Below, one piece after another: positions 26,921 to 38,699 of a stretch of 64,000 nucleotides of DNA. The notes beneath the pieces are model-generated. The model saw nothing but the letters and a program-made list of their open reading frames with translations. It ran no database searches and was not told the origin of the DNA. Both the position numbers and the translations under genes were made by a program. The DNA comes from Artemisia argyi. Its lineage: Eukaryota > Streptophyta > Magnoliopsida > Asterales > Asteraceae. Numbering within the stretch: the stretch's first letter is position 1; every line of letters begins with the position of its first letter. The stretch lies in assembly GCA_030686995.1 (NCBI GenBank), contig CM060680.1, forward strand, positions 198,263,322 to 198,327,321, in the 5' to 3' direction.

Positions 26921-27259
26921 AAGGGAGATTGTTAGCATTAAAAATGACGATCATTATTGAGTCGATAAGTATTGTAATAGGTTAACGTTTAATAGTTAGT
27001 AATATGCTAGTCCATTTAAGTTAATGTAAAGCCTTAAAGGCTTGGCCTAACATGAGGTCCATAGTCCGGCCCATGTGGCCTTTGTAAGAAATATATAAAC
27101 CTATCCTAGGCTTGTTAGGAGGGTGTGAGAGCTCATTAATCAAGTTATATTTTACACATAGTTCTTCACCTTCTCTCTACTTCTTCCTCTCTCTAGAATA
27201 CTTTCTATCTCTCTCTAAATTATATGTGTGTGTGAAGTGATAATACACGGGTTATAACA
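26921..27259 (+). mobile_element. Copia-type 3' end: polypurine tract plus LTR
   Basis: A polypurine tract AAGGGAGAT at 26921-26929 runs straight into TGTTAGCATT at 26930, the usual junction of plant copia elements. A TATA-like AATATATAAACC lies near 27089 within the LTR-like segment, and GTTATAACA at 27259 gives a TG...CA-bounded LTR of about 330 bases. No 5' partner or target duplication is seen, so this is a remnant. Confidence 0.5.
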
Positions 27260-28700
<1,441 letters not shown>

Positions 28701-28718
28701 GACTTATTCACACATTGT

Positions 28719-29034
28719 CTATAAAACCATTAGCAAAGCACTTCTTTCCCTGCACTCTACTACTACTTAATAAAATACTTTAAAAAATTGAATTTTATAT
28801 TGTTAAATTCAAACCATCGTTCCACTACGTTCCATTCGTCCAAAAAAATAAAAATTTGATGTTATATATTTTGCATGATCTACATCAAGGCCGGCAACCT
28901 CTATAATCCAAAGTTCTTAATACTCATTTCATCATTTTTATGCAAAAACACAAACTCTAGCTTTGATGCTTGCAATAGCGACTGCTTCTGCTTAATCCGT
29001 CTTAAGCAAGATCAGAAAATCATCGTTTGATTGG
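28719..29034 (+). promoter_or_regulatory. Candidate promoter and 5' UTR exon of the PMT gene
   Basis: TCTATAAAACC at 28719-28729 is a good plant TATA box. A possible leader exon ends at a donor near 29034 (GATTG|GTACGC). The acceptor just before the ATG (TTTTTTTGCAG at about 30830) requires an upstream exon, so a leader intron of about 1.8 kb is likely. The exact exon is uncertain. Confidence 0.35.
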
Positions 29035-29807
29035 TACGCAGATACTTGACTTATTTTCCGTTGTAATTAACTTCAAGTTTGTATTGGTTAACTTTGAAAT
29101 TATGTTCTATCTATGAATACTTGTTTCGCGAAATTTTGGTTAGCTTTGTTGTTTATTTGTTACTCATTAGTTTATAATATGTTATACTATCCATTATGGA
29201 TTGTTTTTTGTTCGAATTATATATGATTGTAATTATATGAAGCTTGGTTCAGATTTGATTTATGGGTAACATTTCAGGTTAAAAGATTATCTCAATAGTT
29301 TTGAGTCGAAATAATCATATTTGGTTTTTTGATCACCCGATACTAGTTTTTGAGACTTCAATTTACATGCATATCAAAACACCCTCTATGGCAGTATGCA
29401 AGGTACATAACACCATATGATGGAGCAATTAAGCCAGCGAAAATTTTGAAAACATCCATGAAACAAGTTTATAGGAAGTAGATACGATCTGTTTCAAAAA
29501 CTAGAGACAATTTGTGTGATAGAAAACTAATAAGGATCAAATCATAATTTGGTATAATCTACCGATACGATATACTGTAATACATTTCATCTTTACTTAT
29601 TCTATATGTTATGGATTTTGATTGAGAGGAAACATTCTTACCTTATGATCACATCTAGTACGTGTGCAAATCAATTGTGCAAAGAATATGCACATATAAG
29701 AGTCACTATTCAGTCAATTGTCGGGCCTCAAAGGCCACAAAGTTTTGGGTCTTTGACTGGTTATAACCGAATTGAATTAGAGAGGACGAGCCAGAAGATA
29801 GTTTAAC

Positions 29808-30613
29808 CAGTGGCGGAGCCAGAAAATTTAACAATAGGGGGCAACAACCGAGTTAGATTAGGCGATTATATATTTCCTTTTTTGTCTACCTCAAAACAAG
29901 TCGGGTCGGGTTCGGTAAAACACCGTCGCTTGTAAAAGTAGTTGGCGTTTATATAAAAAGTTCGTTAAGGTTCGTAATGTTTTAAGCATTTATGACAAAA
30001 TTAATCTTTATGGCCAATAACTAGACATTCGATCGAAAAAAACCCATTGAACACAACTCGTTATATACTAAACTGGTTTAAAACAATAAGATAGCTAAAT
30101 AATAAATGGAAAAAAGATATTAAGTCCTTAACTATATATAGAGATAACCCCTTGTTGGTAGACTGTATTTACCAATGTAATATCATCATAAGTATACATT
30201 AAGCATTTTATTATTGAGTTGTACATGCAAATATGCAATTATACGGTTGTACTTGTACTTTACAGTTTACGAGTATGAAAGAAAAATGTTAATTTAATGT
30301 ACTATTAAAAATATTAATTTAATGTATCATAAGGTATTATCATTTTCTCCCACTTTCCCGGTACCAAGTCTTCATTTCAATCTCATTTCTCCTGTACTCT
30401 TTCACCGGAATAAAACCAGTCCACAGGCTTATATTAATTTTTGAGCACTTGACTTGTTGAAGTCACTCACTTGAGGGGGCACTCGGATTTCAAAGGTGAG
30501 GGCACTGGACATTATCTCTATTAATTTGACTTTTTTTCATACTAAATTAGCCTTCTGCTAGAACTTCGTTGAGGGCATCGCCCCCCGGTCCTTCCCATGT
30601 GGCTCCGCCTCTG
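29808..30613. mobile_element. Non-autonomous hAT element in the PMT leader intron
   Basis: Ends CAGTGGCGGAGCCAGA (29808) and TGGCTCCGCCTCTG (ending 30613) are imperfect inverted repeats of the common plant hAT type. The 8-base target duplication AGTTTAAC is perfect at 29800-29807 and 30614-30621. The element is 806 bases and encodes no transposase. Confidence 0.85.
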
Positions 30614-30834
30614 AGTTTAACCACAACCCGTAATGCAAGAGCACGTCATAGGACTAGCTAGTCTGGACCGGTCCAAGTGCATCTTTACGTAGTAGTCTTG
30701 CTATGGACTTGTCCCAACATTATGAAGAAACATTAGAGATTTCTTAAAACTCATCAATCTTGTACTTTAGTAGCTAGGGTGCTTAATGATCTCTTTAATT
30801 GAAACTTTATATTTTACTTTTTTTTGCAGGCATC

Positions 30835-33652
30835 ATGGCAACAAACCTATATTCAGGTCACAACAAAACCACGAGTTCCGTTTATATATTTGTAATAATC
30901 GGCTTATGTGGTTTTTTCTACCTTCTGGGGACATGGCAAAGAAGTGGATTCGGTAAAGGAGACCATTTAGCTTTGGAAATGACTAAAACAAGCTCAAAAT
31001 GCAATTTTCTTCCAAATCTAAACTTTGAGACTCACCACAATGGTGAAAACATTGACGAGTCAACAAAAGTAAGAGATTTTCCGCCTTGTGAGGCTAACTT
31101 CATTGACTATACACCTTGTCAAGATCAGAAACGAGCAATGAAGTTTCCAAGAAATGACATGATTTACCGTGAAAGACACTGTCCTCCACAAGAAGAAAAA
31201 TTGAAGTGTTTAGTTCCTGCACCTAAAGGATACGTGACACCATTTTCATGGCCTAAGAGCCGAGATTATGTTCCTTATGCTAATGCACCTTATAAGGCTT
31301 TAACAGTTGTAAAAGCTAAACAAAATTGGATTCAATATGAAGATAACGTGTTTAGGTTCCCGGGTGGTGGTACTCAGTTTCCTGAAGGGGCTGATGCATA
31401 TATTGATCAACTTGCTTCTGTTATACCAATTGATAATGGGACTGTGAGGACTGCATTGGACACTGGTTGTGGGGTATGCTTTTTTAACTTTTTTTTTTTT
31501 TTTTTTTTATTTATTTATTTTTTTATAAATAGTTCTCGTCTTTCCCGGAGAAAGAATTTATTTGTATGTTGGTGTACTCGGGGTATGAAAAGTTTTGATT
31601 TTTGTAATGAAAGTTTGGTTCTTGTTTTGTAGGTTGCGAGTTGGGGTGCTTATCTTTGGAAGAGAAACGTTATAGCTATGTCGTTTGCACCTAGAGATAA
31701 CCATGAAGCACAAGTTCAGTTTGCTCTTGAAAGAGGAGTGCCTGCGGTTATTGGTGTTCTTGGTTCAATAAAAATGCCGTATCCATCTAAAGCTTTTGAC
31801 ATGGCTCATTGCTCTAGGTGCTTGATTCCATGGGGAACAAACGGTAAAGGAAATTTTATCATTTTGCGCTAATAACATTCTTGCTTCTCCGTTCGAGGTA
31901 TCTTTATGAAAGTAGATTTCTTGATGAGTGTATTTTTTGTGTAGCTGGTAAGTACATGATGGAAGTTGATCGAGTTCTTAGACCTGGTGGCTATTGGGTG
32001 CTTTCGGGTCCTCCTATCAGTTGGAAAGTCAACTACAAATCATGGGAACGTACAATGGAGGATCTTGAGGAAGAACAGCGTAATATTGAAGAAACTGCTA
32101 AGCTTCTTTGTTGGGACAAGATATCCGAAAAAGGAGAAATGGCGATTTGGCAGAAGAAAATGAATACCGAGTCATGTCGACCTGCTGAAAATGCTCCTGG
32201 GGTTGAATATTGCTCCAATGATCCCGATGATGTTTGGTAATAATCGTGTATTTATTTTTAAATATATTATCATATGGCTCAGATGAAAAACATTTGGTAA
32301 ATGGGGAACGGGTCAAATGTCTTAAACGGGTTGAAAGTTGAACAAATTCTCTTATTGATGCATGCAATCTCGTATTGCCACCTCAACTTGAGAGTGGCCT
32401 TCATATTCTAGAAACTTAAATTTATATTTCTTTCGTGGCAATTTAGGTACAAGAAAATGGAAACATGTATAACGCCCGGAGGTTCTAATGGTGACGTAAC
32501 CCAATACAAACCATTCCCTGAGAGGCTTTACAGCGTCCCTCCAAGAATTGCCAGTGGATCGATTCCTGGAGTCTCTTCTGATAATTACATGAAGGACAAC
32601 AAATTATGGAAGAAACGTGTAAATGGTTACAAAAAGTTCAATAGCCTTATTGACTCAGGAAGGTATCGCAACATCATGGATATGAATGCAGGTTTGGGAG
32701 GATTTGCAGCTGCACTCGACTCTTCAAAGCTATGGGTTATGAACGTTGTTCCGACTTTGGCTGAGACCAACACTCTTGGAGTTATATATGAACGTGGACT
32801 AATAGGCATCTATCACGACTGGTATGTATCTTGACTAAATAATGAGTTTTGGTTCTGGGCTTCTGGCGGAGTAGGTAATGGGTCAAATGAGAACATTTTA
32901 TGGGTCGGGTAAGGCTAGGTTGACTTGCTTTTGTCCACAAATTCTTTGATATAAGTAACATGTTATATATAAGCATTAAAAATCAAACTTATATAAGTAA
33001 ATGGCTGAGGTGGGGGGCCCAGTCACTCATGAATGGGTCGATTCGGGTTATCTTATATCTCAAGCGGGTTAAACGGGTAAAAGTTGTTAAAAAAAAAGGG
33101 TCAAATGGGTTAGAAATGGACTAAAGTTTATTTTTGATGCATAAAATCTCTTAGATCATATTATTCAAAAGATTAGATCATTGTTTAAAATAATTGTGTT
33201 GTTTCAATTACTATTCGACATGCTAATCTGTTATCTAATTTGCAGGTGTGAAGCTTTTTCAACGTACCCACGCACGTATGATCTCATTCACGCCAACAGT
33301 CTATTCAGTTTATACAATGACAGGTAAATTCAATATATAAACACGTATTCAAGATCTTCTTGAAGGCACTACATTTATATTGGTATCAAGATTGAAACTT
33401 TATTGAAATCCATGTAGATGTAATTTCGAAGACATTCTTCTAGAAATGGATCGAATCCTACGGCCAGAAGGTGCTGTTATATTGCGTGATGATGTTGATG
33501 TCCTCATGAAAGTTAAGAACATAGCCGAGTCAATGAGATGGGATACAAAACTTGTAGATCATGAAGACGGACCCATGGAGCCTGAGAAAATACTTATCGC
33601 TGTGAAGAAATATTGGGTTGTTAGTGAAAACAACTCAACAATCTCGCAGTAA
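30835..33652 (+). CDS. Golgi SAM-dependent methyltransferase, PMT2-like
   Basis: Type II membrane methyltransferase of the plant DUF248/PMT family, thought to methylate pectin or related polysaccharides in the Golgi. Six exons join in frame: 30835-31473, 31633-31843, 31945-32236, 32447-32821, 33246-33323 and 33418-33652, giving 609 residues against about 611 in Arabidopsis PMT2. The ATG at 30835 lies a few bases after an intron acceptor. A single membrane anchor lies at about residues 16-33. It is followed by conserved blocks: [44 protein letters not shown], the SAM-binding motif [15 protein letters not shown] near 208, [36 protein letters not shown] near 453, and [13 protein letters not shown]. 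Identity to PMT2 and PMT14 is strong from memory, with PMT2 nearer at the N terminus (GFGKGD.LALEMT, NFETHH). The gene appears intact and active. Confidence 0.95.
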
Positions 33653-34640
33653 TCACCACAAGATTTTATGCCATTTTCGTCATTTACTGTATTTTTGCTA
33701 GATTAGAAGGATCGCCTTAAGCAAATCGGTCTTCACAGTTTTACTGTTTTTTTTAATTGTTGAGTTACCATTAAGTGGATTAAAAAGTGTAAACTTGAAC
33801 TTTCTTTACTCATCTCTTGTTGACATTGATATACTTTTTTACTTCTTCTGTAAAAACATTGAAAAAGACAAAGCTAATGGTCAAAGTAGTATGTAACAAG
33901 CTCTCATCTTTATATCAAGCTTTTCTGAAGTGCACTAGATTACTACCAAGGATCTTGCTTAAAAATGAGAGAGCTTGTAGATTGGCATAACCTCCATATA
34001 AATACAAAATGGTAGTTGTTAAAAGATAAGTGGCATGTATCATCCGTGTTCTTATAATGTAGTCACCAAGTCTCCGGTGGGCCCGCTAGGGGCGGAGATA
34101 AAGGGGGTCCGGGGGGTCACGTGACCCCGGTGAAAAAAATTGTAGTGTAAATTTCGAAAATTTCCATCTATTTTTGTAATTTGCCCCCCTAACGGACCAA
34201 TTTTTAGTGTAGTTTCTAAAAATTATCATATTTTGCCCCCTCGACAATAAAGTTATGGCTCCGCCCCTAGGCCCCGCTCAGTGGCGAATTTATGGCTAAG
34301 TTAGCGTGAGCATGTGGTTACACTTATAAGAAGATTTGTAATGACAGTGCATATTCAGATTAGTAACAGTAGTAGATGCTCATGTCAAAACACAAGAACA
34401 CTAGATTACAACCAAGAAACTTTCTTTTAAAAGTAGAGCTTGCTTATCGGCATAGCCTCCATGTATATACAAAATGGGAACTGTTAAAGATAAATTGCAT
34501 CTATCGTCCGTGTTCTAATAATGTAGTCACCAGGTGGCCACGTCTCCAGTGGGCCGTTCAATGCCGGTTTTATGGCTAAGTTAGCGTAAGCATGTGGTTA
34601 AACTTGAAAGAAAATTTGTAATGACAGTGCATACTCAGAA
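33653..34640. repeat. Tandem duplication of about 400 bases downstream of PMT
   Basis: Sequence from about 33930 to 34360 is repeated with divergence at about 34395-34640. Shared landmarks include GCATAACCTCCAT/GCATAGCCTCCAT, AATGTAGTCACCA, TATGGCTAAGTTAGCGT and AATGACAGTGCATA. A small hAT element interrupts the first copy only. No coding sequence was found. The start of the interval is the PMT 3' UTR. Confidence 0.7.
34087..34269. mobile_element. Small hAT-type MITE (183 bases)
   Basis: Ends TAGGGGCGGAG (34087) and CTCCGCCCCTA (ending 34269) are inverted. The flanking octamers GGGCCCGC (34079-34086) and GGCCCCGC (34270-34277) differ by one base. The sister copy of the surrounding tandem duplication, near 34550, lacks the element and so shows the empty site. 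Confidence 0.8.
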
Positions 34641-35214
34641 GTTTTTGTCAGTGGTACATACTCCTGTTTTATAACCATTGATCATGCCGACAAGTGAATT
34701 TTAGTAAATTCTGTGGAAATTTCTTGATCAAGCCATGTATGTGATTTGGGTTATTCGACTTCTCTTTCGGTCACATATACTTTTGATATGACCATTTGTT
34801 TTGTCATTTGATCAAAATTCAAAGAACTTTTTGATTGTGTGGTTGCTGTATGCTGTATTAAGTTGCTTATGTGTGGAAAGGCCAAATGGGTCAATAAAAT
34901 TGACCCTAAACTACAAAATTTTTCAAGATAAACTGCCTAATGATACAAAGAGGTAGGGTCTTGATACACCTTTATATTCTGAGGTCATGTTCCCTTCTAT
35001 TATGGCGGTGAGCATTGTAAGTGTGCCCACCAATCCCCAATGGATTATAAAACTCAAAAGTGTATAGTAAGACAGACAATTTGCATCAATGGATCATAAA
35101 ACTTAAAAGTATGAAATAGATCATAGAACTTGAAAGTATAAGATACAAATGCAATTTGCATCAATGGATCACAATACTTCAAAGTTTGAGATACATCACA
35201 GAAAGATTAAAGAA
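34641..35214. other. Intergenic DNA with short direct repeats
   Basis: At 35040-35200 a degenerate unit containing CAATGGATCANAAAACTT and AAGTATGAGATA-like words repeats three to four times. No gene is seen. Confidence 0.45.
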
Positions 35215-35375
35215 AAGGTAACCGGCCATGTAGTTGCCCCATCGATCTGTCACACGGTCAATATGAGAGAAGTAAATTGTGTAATACCATTATTAGAAGA
35301 CACGAGCTGAGACCAGGATTTAAACTCATGATCTACGCCTTTATTTGCATGTCCCTAACTACTGAACTACGGTAC
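35215..35375 (-). mobile_element. tRNA-derived SINE candidate
   Basis: On the minus strand, GTAGTTCAGTAGTTAGGG (A-box-like) is followed about 35 bases later by GAGTTTAAATCCTGG (B-box-like), the layout of a tRNA-derived SINE head. The body then runs towards 35215. No target duplication was identified. The spacing and lack of a foldable cloverleaf argue against a functional tRNA. Confidence 0.5.
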
Positions 35376-35555
35376 CGAACAATAGAACTTACTAGTTTAA
35401 GATAGAAAATTTATTAACAAGATAAAGAAATAAATCTTCAAGCCAACCATGAAAACTAGTGAGCGCTTTAGTCCTATTGTTTACAAAATATGCATTTTCA
35501 TATACCTTTACCTTTATATCTTATGAAATTATAGATGAAACTTTTTACATGATTC

Positions 35556-35615
<60 letters not shown>

Positions 35616-36925
35616 TACAAGAGTAGATATTAAAACATATAACGTTGTAATCTCGACATTTAGCTTACAATTATACATCATATAAAGCTAAACAACATAA
35701 CACATGCAACGACAATAACAAAAAGCATACTTGATTTTACAATTCATACGATTAGAAAAGACATGAATATCTCATAAAATCTTAAAAAAATAAAATTTAT
35801 TGTCCGTACGCGTGCTACTAATTGTAAATAGTTAACATGCATACACGTTCTTAATCATGATCATATGATAATTTGTAACAAGAAAACATTTTCTGTGCTC
35901 CATAATTCTTGATGCAAAAGGATGTCGAATATCACCACAAAATGTATTGTCAATAATGTTTTTTTTAACATGATTACAAGTTCTTTCCAACTCAACAGTA
36001 ACATTTGTCTAACAAAGACAAGATTGAGATAATGGTCATGTATATAAAGGTGCAGTGGTTCCATGATTTATATGAAATTTTTGTGGGTTTTCTTGTTGCT
36101 GACAAGTGACACGACATTAGAACTGATTTACAAGTGATAAGAGCAAGTTTTGTAGAGGTACGTGGTTGTATACATACCACGCAGTTTGTATTATTATTCT
36201 CGTGTCTAAGAAATCCGTCTACATGATGATTATCGAAACTTACTTATTTTAGAATCAAATAAGCAAATCAATACGTATAAGATGTAGTAATCTACCCATT
36301 ATAGCATGCTTAATGCATATTCTACCCATTATAACTTTGAGAAAAGATTTGCCTTGGTGATCATGTTCACTAACCTTTCACATACTTTAGGAACTCAGAA
36401 ACTCTACCCAGTATGATGAAATTATGCTCGAACCGATAGTGATTCATCAAACAGATATAGTTGTAGACTTTATCTTAATATCAAGACATGTATGGATTTA
36501 AGTCTTTTTATGGAGGAGCAAGACTCTTTCCATACAAGAAAGAATAAAACAGTATCACAAGTTTTAAGATTAAAATCATAACAATACTTGTCAATCAAGT
36601 CAACTTTGTTTAGTTCATAAAACTATATGTACCCAAATTAAAAGAGCTTTATGCCAGTAGTTAGGAATCAATCAATTGGAGAATATATATAAGTACATGT
36701 AGTCTTAAACACAATACATATTTAGTTTATATTATTTTGAAGACATGTTATGGTTTTAAAGTCATTGCAACATTATCTTTGGACAAAGATGATGCAACTA
36801 ACAGAGCTTAAAATTATAAAGAAATCTTTCTAAGGTGACAAAGTGTCAAAAGAGTGAAAAGTGAAGCATATGCACATGCAATTGGCTTCTTTATAAAACT
36901 CAATCACTCAAACCATCTCATAACT
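35376..36925. other. Intergenic DNA upstream of PKS, long poly-T
   Basis: A run of about 55 T lies at 35558-35612. The overlapping minus-strand frames at 35861-36180 have no family resemblance. The last few hundred bases are promoter-proximal to the PKS gene. No conserved gene is seen. Confidence 0.5.
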
Positions 36926-36929
36926 CTTC

Positions 36930-36941
36930 TATTTATATAAC
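36930..36941 (+). promoter_or_regulatory. PKS TATA box
   Basis: TATTTATATAAC lies about 320 bases before the ATG, giving a probable leader of about 290 bases. It is the best TATA-like site on this strand near the gene. Confidence 0.45.
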
Positions 36942-37259
36942 AAATGGCCCCCATTCTCTTCATCACCCCCATACTCCAATACCACTTTTACAACTATTCA
37001 AACCCTTCATAACCCCCATACTTCTGTTCCACAACCACTTATATAACTCATCACCCCTAGACCCTTCATCATTTCTAGAAACCAAAACTTAAAAATAATA
37101 CCCTTATAAAACTCATATATAGGTCTTGTATGCATGTTTCATAATTCTTTGCAACAAAACAAGCAGAAAAGCTATCTATTTTGTTTCATTTGGGCAGAAA
37201 CCCTCTTTTGATCACTATTTATTACCCCCAAAAAAAATCATTTTGCTTATCTATACAAC

Positions 37260-38540
37260 ATGATTTCATCGGAGAAAAGGGTTTCTATATTTGGAAACAA
37301 TGTGGATCACAAAGATGTATCGTTCTCATCTTACTTGAATGAGAACAATACTATGGTGCTCAAACTTACTCACCCACCACAAATCAACTTAAAAAAGAAA
37401 GTAGAAGACGGTGAAATTGGCATTTTTGGAGCGGAAAAGTACTTCAAAGGCGCCATGGATGAGCAACTTCCAAGAACTCCTCACTCCATCAAACCTACAA
37501 ACTATCATCCAAATAACCTACAAGTAAAAGATGAAGAACCACCTAAGCCACAAACCAGATCCGCTACTCCAAGTGTTCGTTCTGAAGCAAGTTGGAATAG
37601 TCGAAGCGGTTTGTTGCCTAATGGTGGTCCTAACCAACAAACTCGCCAGTCTAAAAGGGAGAAAACAAGCTCTGTCAAGAGCTTGTTTACCTCCCTTGGT
37701 TGCAACTGCAACGATAAGGCATCTATTAAGATAGCCGAAAATAAGGTCATTGTCAAGGAACCCGTGAAACCGCCAACAAAAGTTTATGCTGGTGGTTTCA
37801 ATGAAAACAAAGTGAGTATAAAAAGAGATGATTGTTTTGCTTTTCCGGTGTTGAATTCGAATACTCACCCCACAGTCAAAACCGAAATACCAAAAGTGGA
37901 GGAAGAGGATATCACTCATGTTAGAACAAGAAGGAACTCATCGGAGGCATTTGGTTCCCCTATTTTGGAGAATGGCAAAAAGTCTTTCAGCCTAGAGAAG
38001 AAACTAACAATGTTGAATTGGGATGGAGTGACTCCACGATCCGAAAAGATTGATATGATAGGAGAGCATAATGATGCAGGAAGTGACGCGAGCTCAGATT
38101 TATTTGAACTCGAGAGCTTTTCAACTAATGGTAATAATGCATTTCTTGCAAGACAATTTTCAAATGGGAGATCAAGCAATGCAACACTACAAAACGGATA
38201 TGCACCAAGTGAAGCTAGCATTGCATGGAGTGTCGTTACAGAGAGTGCGGCAGGGTTCTCAATTATATCCGATTATGAGGATACTAGGACTTCCAAGACG
38301 CTTAACATGCCAACAACAAAGAATGTTAAGGAAAATGGTGATATGGATAGGGCGGTCAAAGGAACGACCGGGATTCTTTCAGGGTGTAACAGTCATAAAT
38401 CAGTAAGAGTTGCTGGAGAACATGTGATTGTGAGCAATGGCGAGAAGACAGCAGTTACAGTTAGCACCAAGCCCATGAGTTCCTTCTCTAGAGGACATTC
38501 GCCGCGTGCTTCACACCAATTTTACAATCAGCAGCAATAG
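37260..38540 (+). CDS. Phytochrome kinase substrate (PKS1/2-like)
   Basis: Plasma-membrane-associated regulator that binds phytochromes and phototropins and acts in phototropism and growth direction. It is a single exon of 426 residues, as in Arabidopsis PKS genes, which are largely intronless. The family signature TPSVRSEASWNSRSGLL lies at residues 103-119. Other recognisable blocks are SFSSYL (21-26), EIGIFGAEKYFKG (52-64), the Cys-rich GCNCNDK around 147-153 that may be lipid-modified, DASSDLFELESF, and APSEASIAWSVVTESAAGFS. The protein is Ser/Asn-rich and probably mostly disordered. The start is the first ATG and fits the family length. Open frames on the other strand (37505-37919) are shadows. 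The PKS family is certain. Assignment to PKS1 rather than PKS2 leans on neighbourhood conservation. Confidence 0.92.
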   Translation: MISSEKRVSIFGNNVDHKDVSFSSYLNENNTMVLKLTHPPQINLKKKVEDGEIGIFGAEKYFKGAMDEQLPRTPHSIKPTNYHPNNLQVKDEEPPKPQTRSATPSVRSEASWNSRSGLLPNGGPNQQTRQSKREKTSSVKSLFTSLGCNCNDKASIKIAENKVIVKEPVKPPTKVYAGGFNENKVSIKRDDCFAFPVLNSNTHPTVKTEIPKVEEEDITHVRTRRNSSEAFGSPILENGKKSFSLEKKLTMLNWDGVTPRSEKIDMIGEHNDAGSDASSDLFELESFSTNGNNAFLARQFSNGRSSNATLQNGYAPSEASIAWSVVTESAAGFSIISDYEDTRTSKTLNMPTTKNVKENGDMDRAVKGTTGILSGCNSHKSVRVAGEHVIVSNGEKTAVTVSTKPMSSFSRGHSPRASHQFYNQQQ

Positions 38541-38683
38541 ATAGTTAGTACATGCATTTGTGTGCTTATTACATATAAGGAAAAAACATATCCCTTGGAG
38601 TGTTGATAGCTTTTCTTTCCTAAAGTGTTTTGTAATGCAAATATTTCAATTGAAATTGAGTTTTAATTTTCATCATGATATCC

Positions 38684-38689
38684 AATAAA
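38684..38689 (+). terminator. PKS polyadenylation signal
   Basis: AATAAA about 145 bases after the stop codon, preceded by T-rich sequence. A canonical near-upstream polyadenylation element. The cleavage site is inferred to be some 10-30 bases downstream. Confidence 0.5.
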
Positions 38690-38699
38690 TTTCCAGTAT

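Noticed and set aside
35290..35375. tRNA gene on the minus strand
   Set aside because: A- and B-box-like motifs are present but no acceptor stem or anticodon arm can be folded. A SINE head fits better.
37505..38221. Open frames antisense to or out of frame with PKS (83-133 residues)
   Set aside because: Shadows of the real coding frame. The sense frame has the PKS signature.
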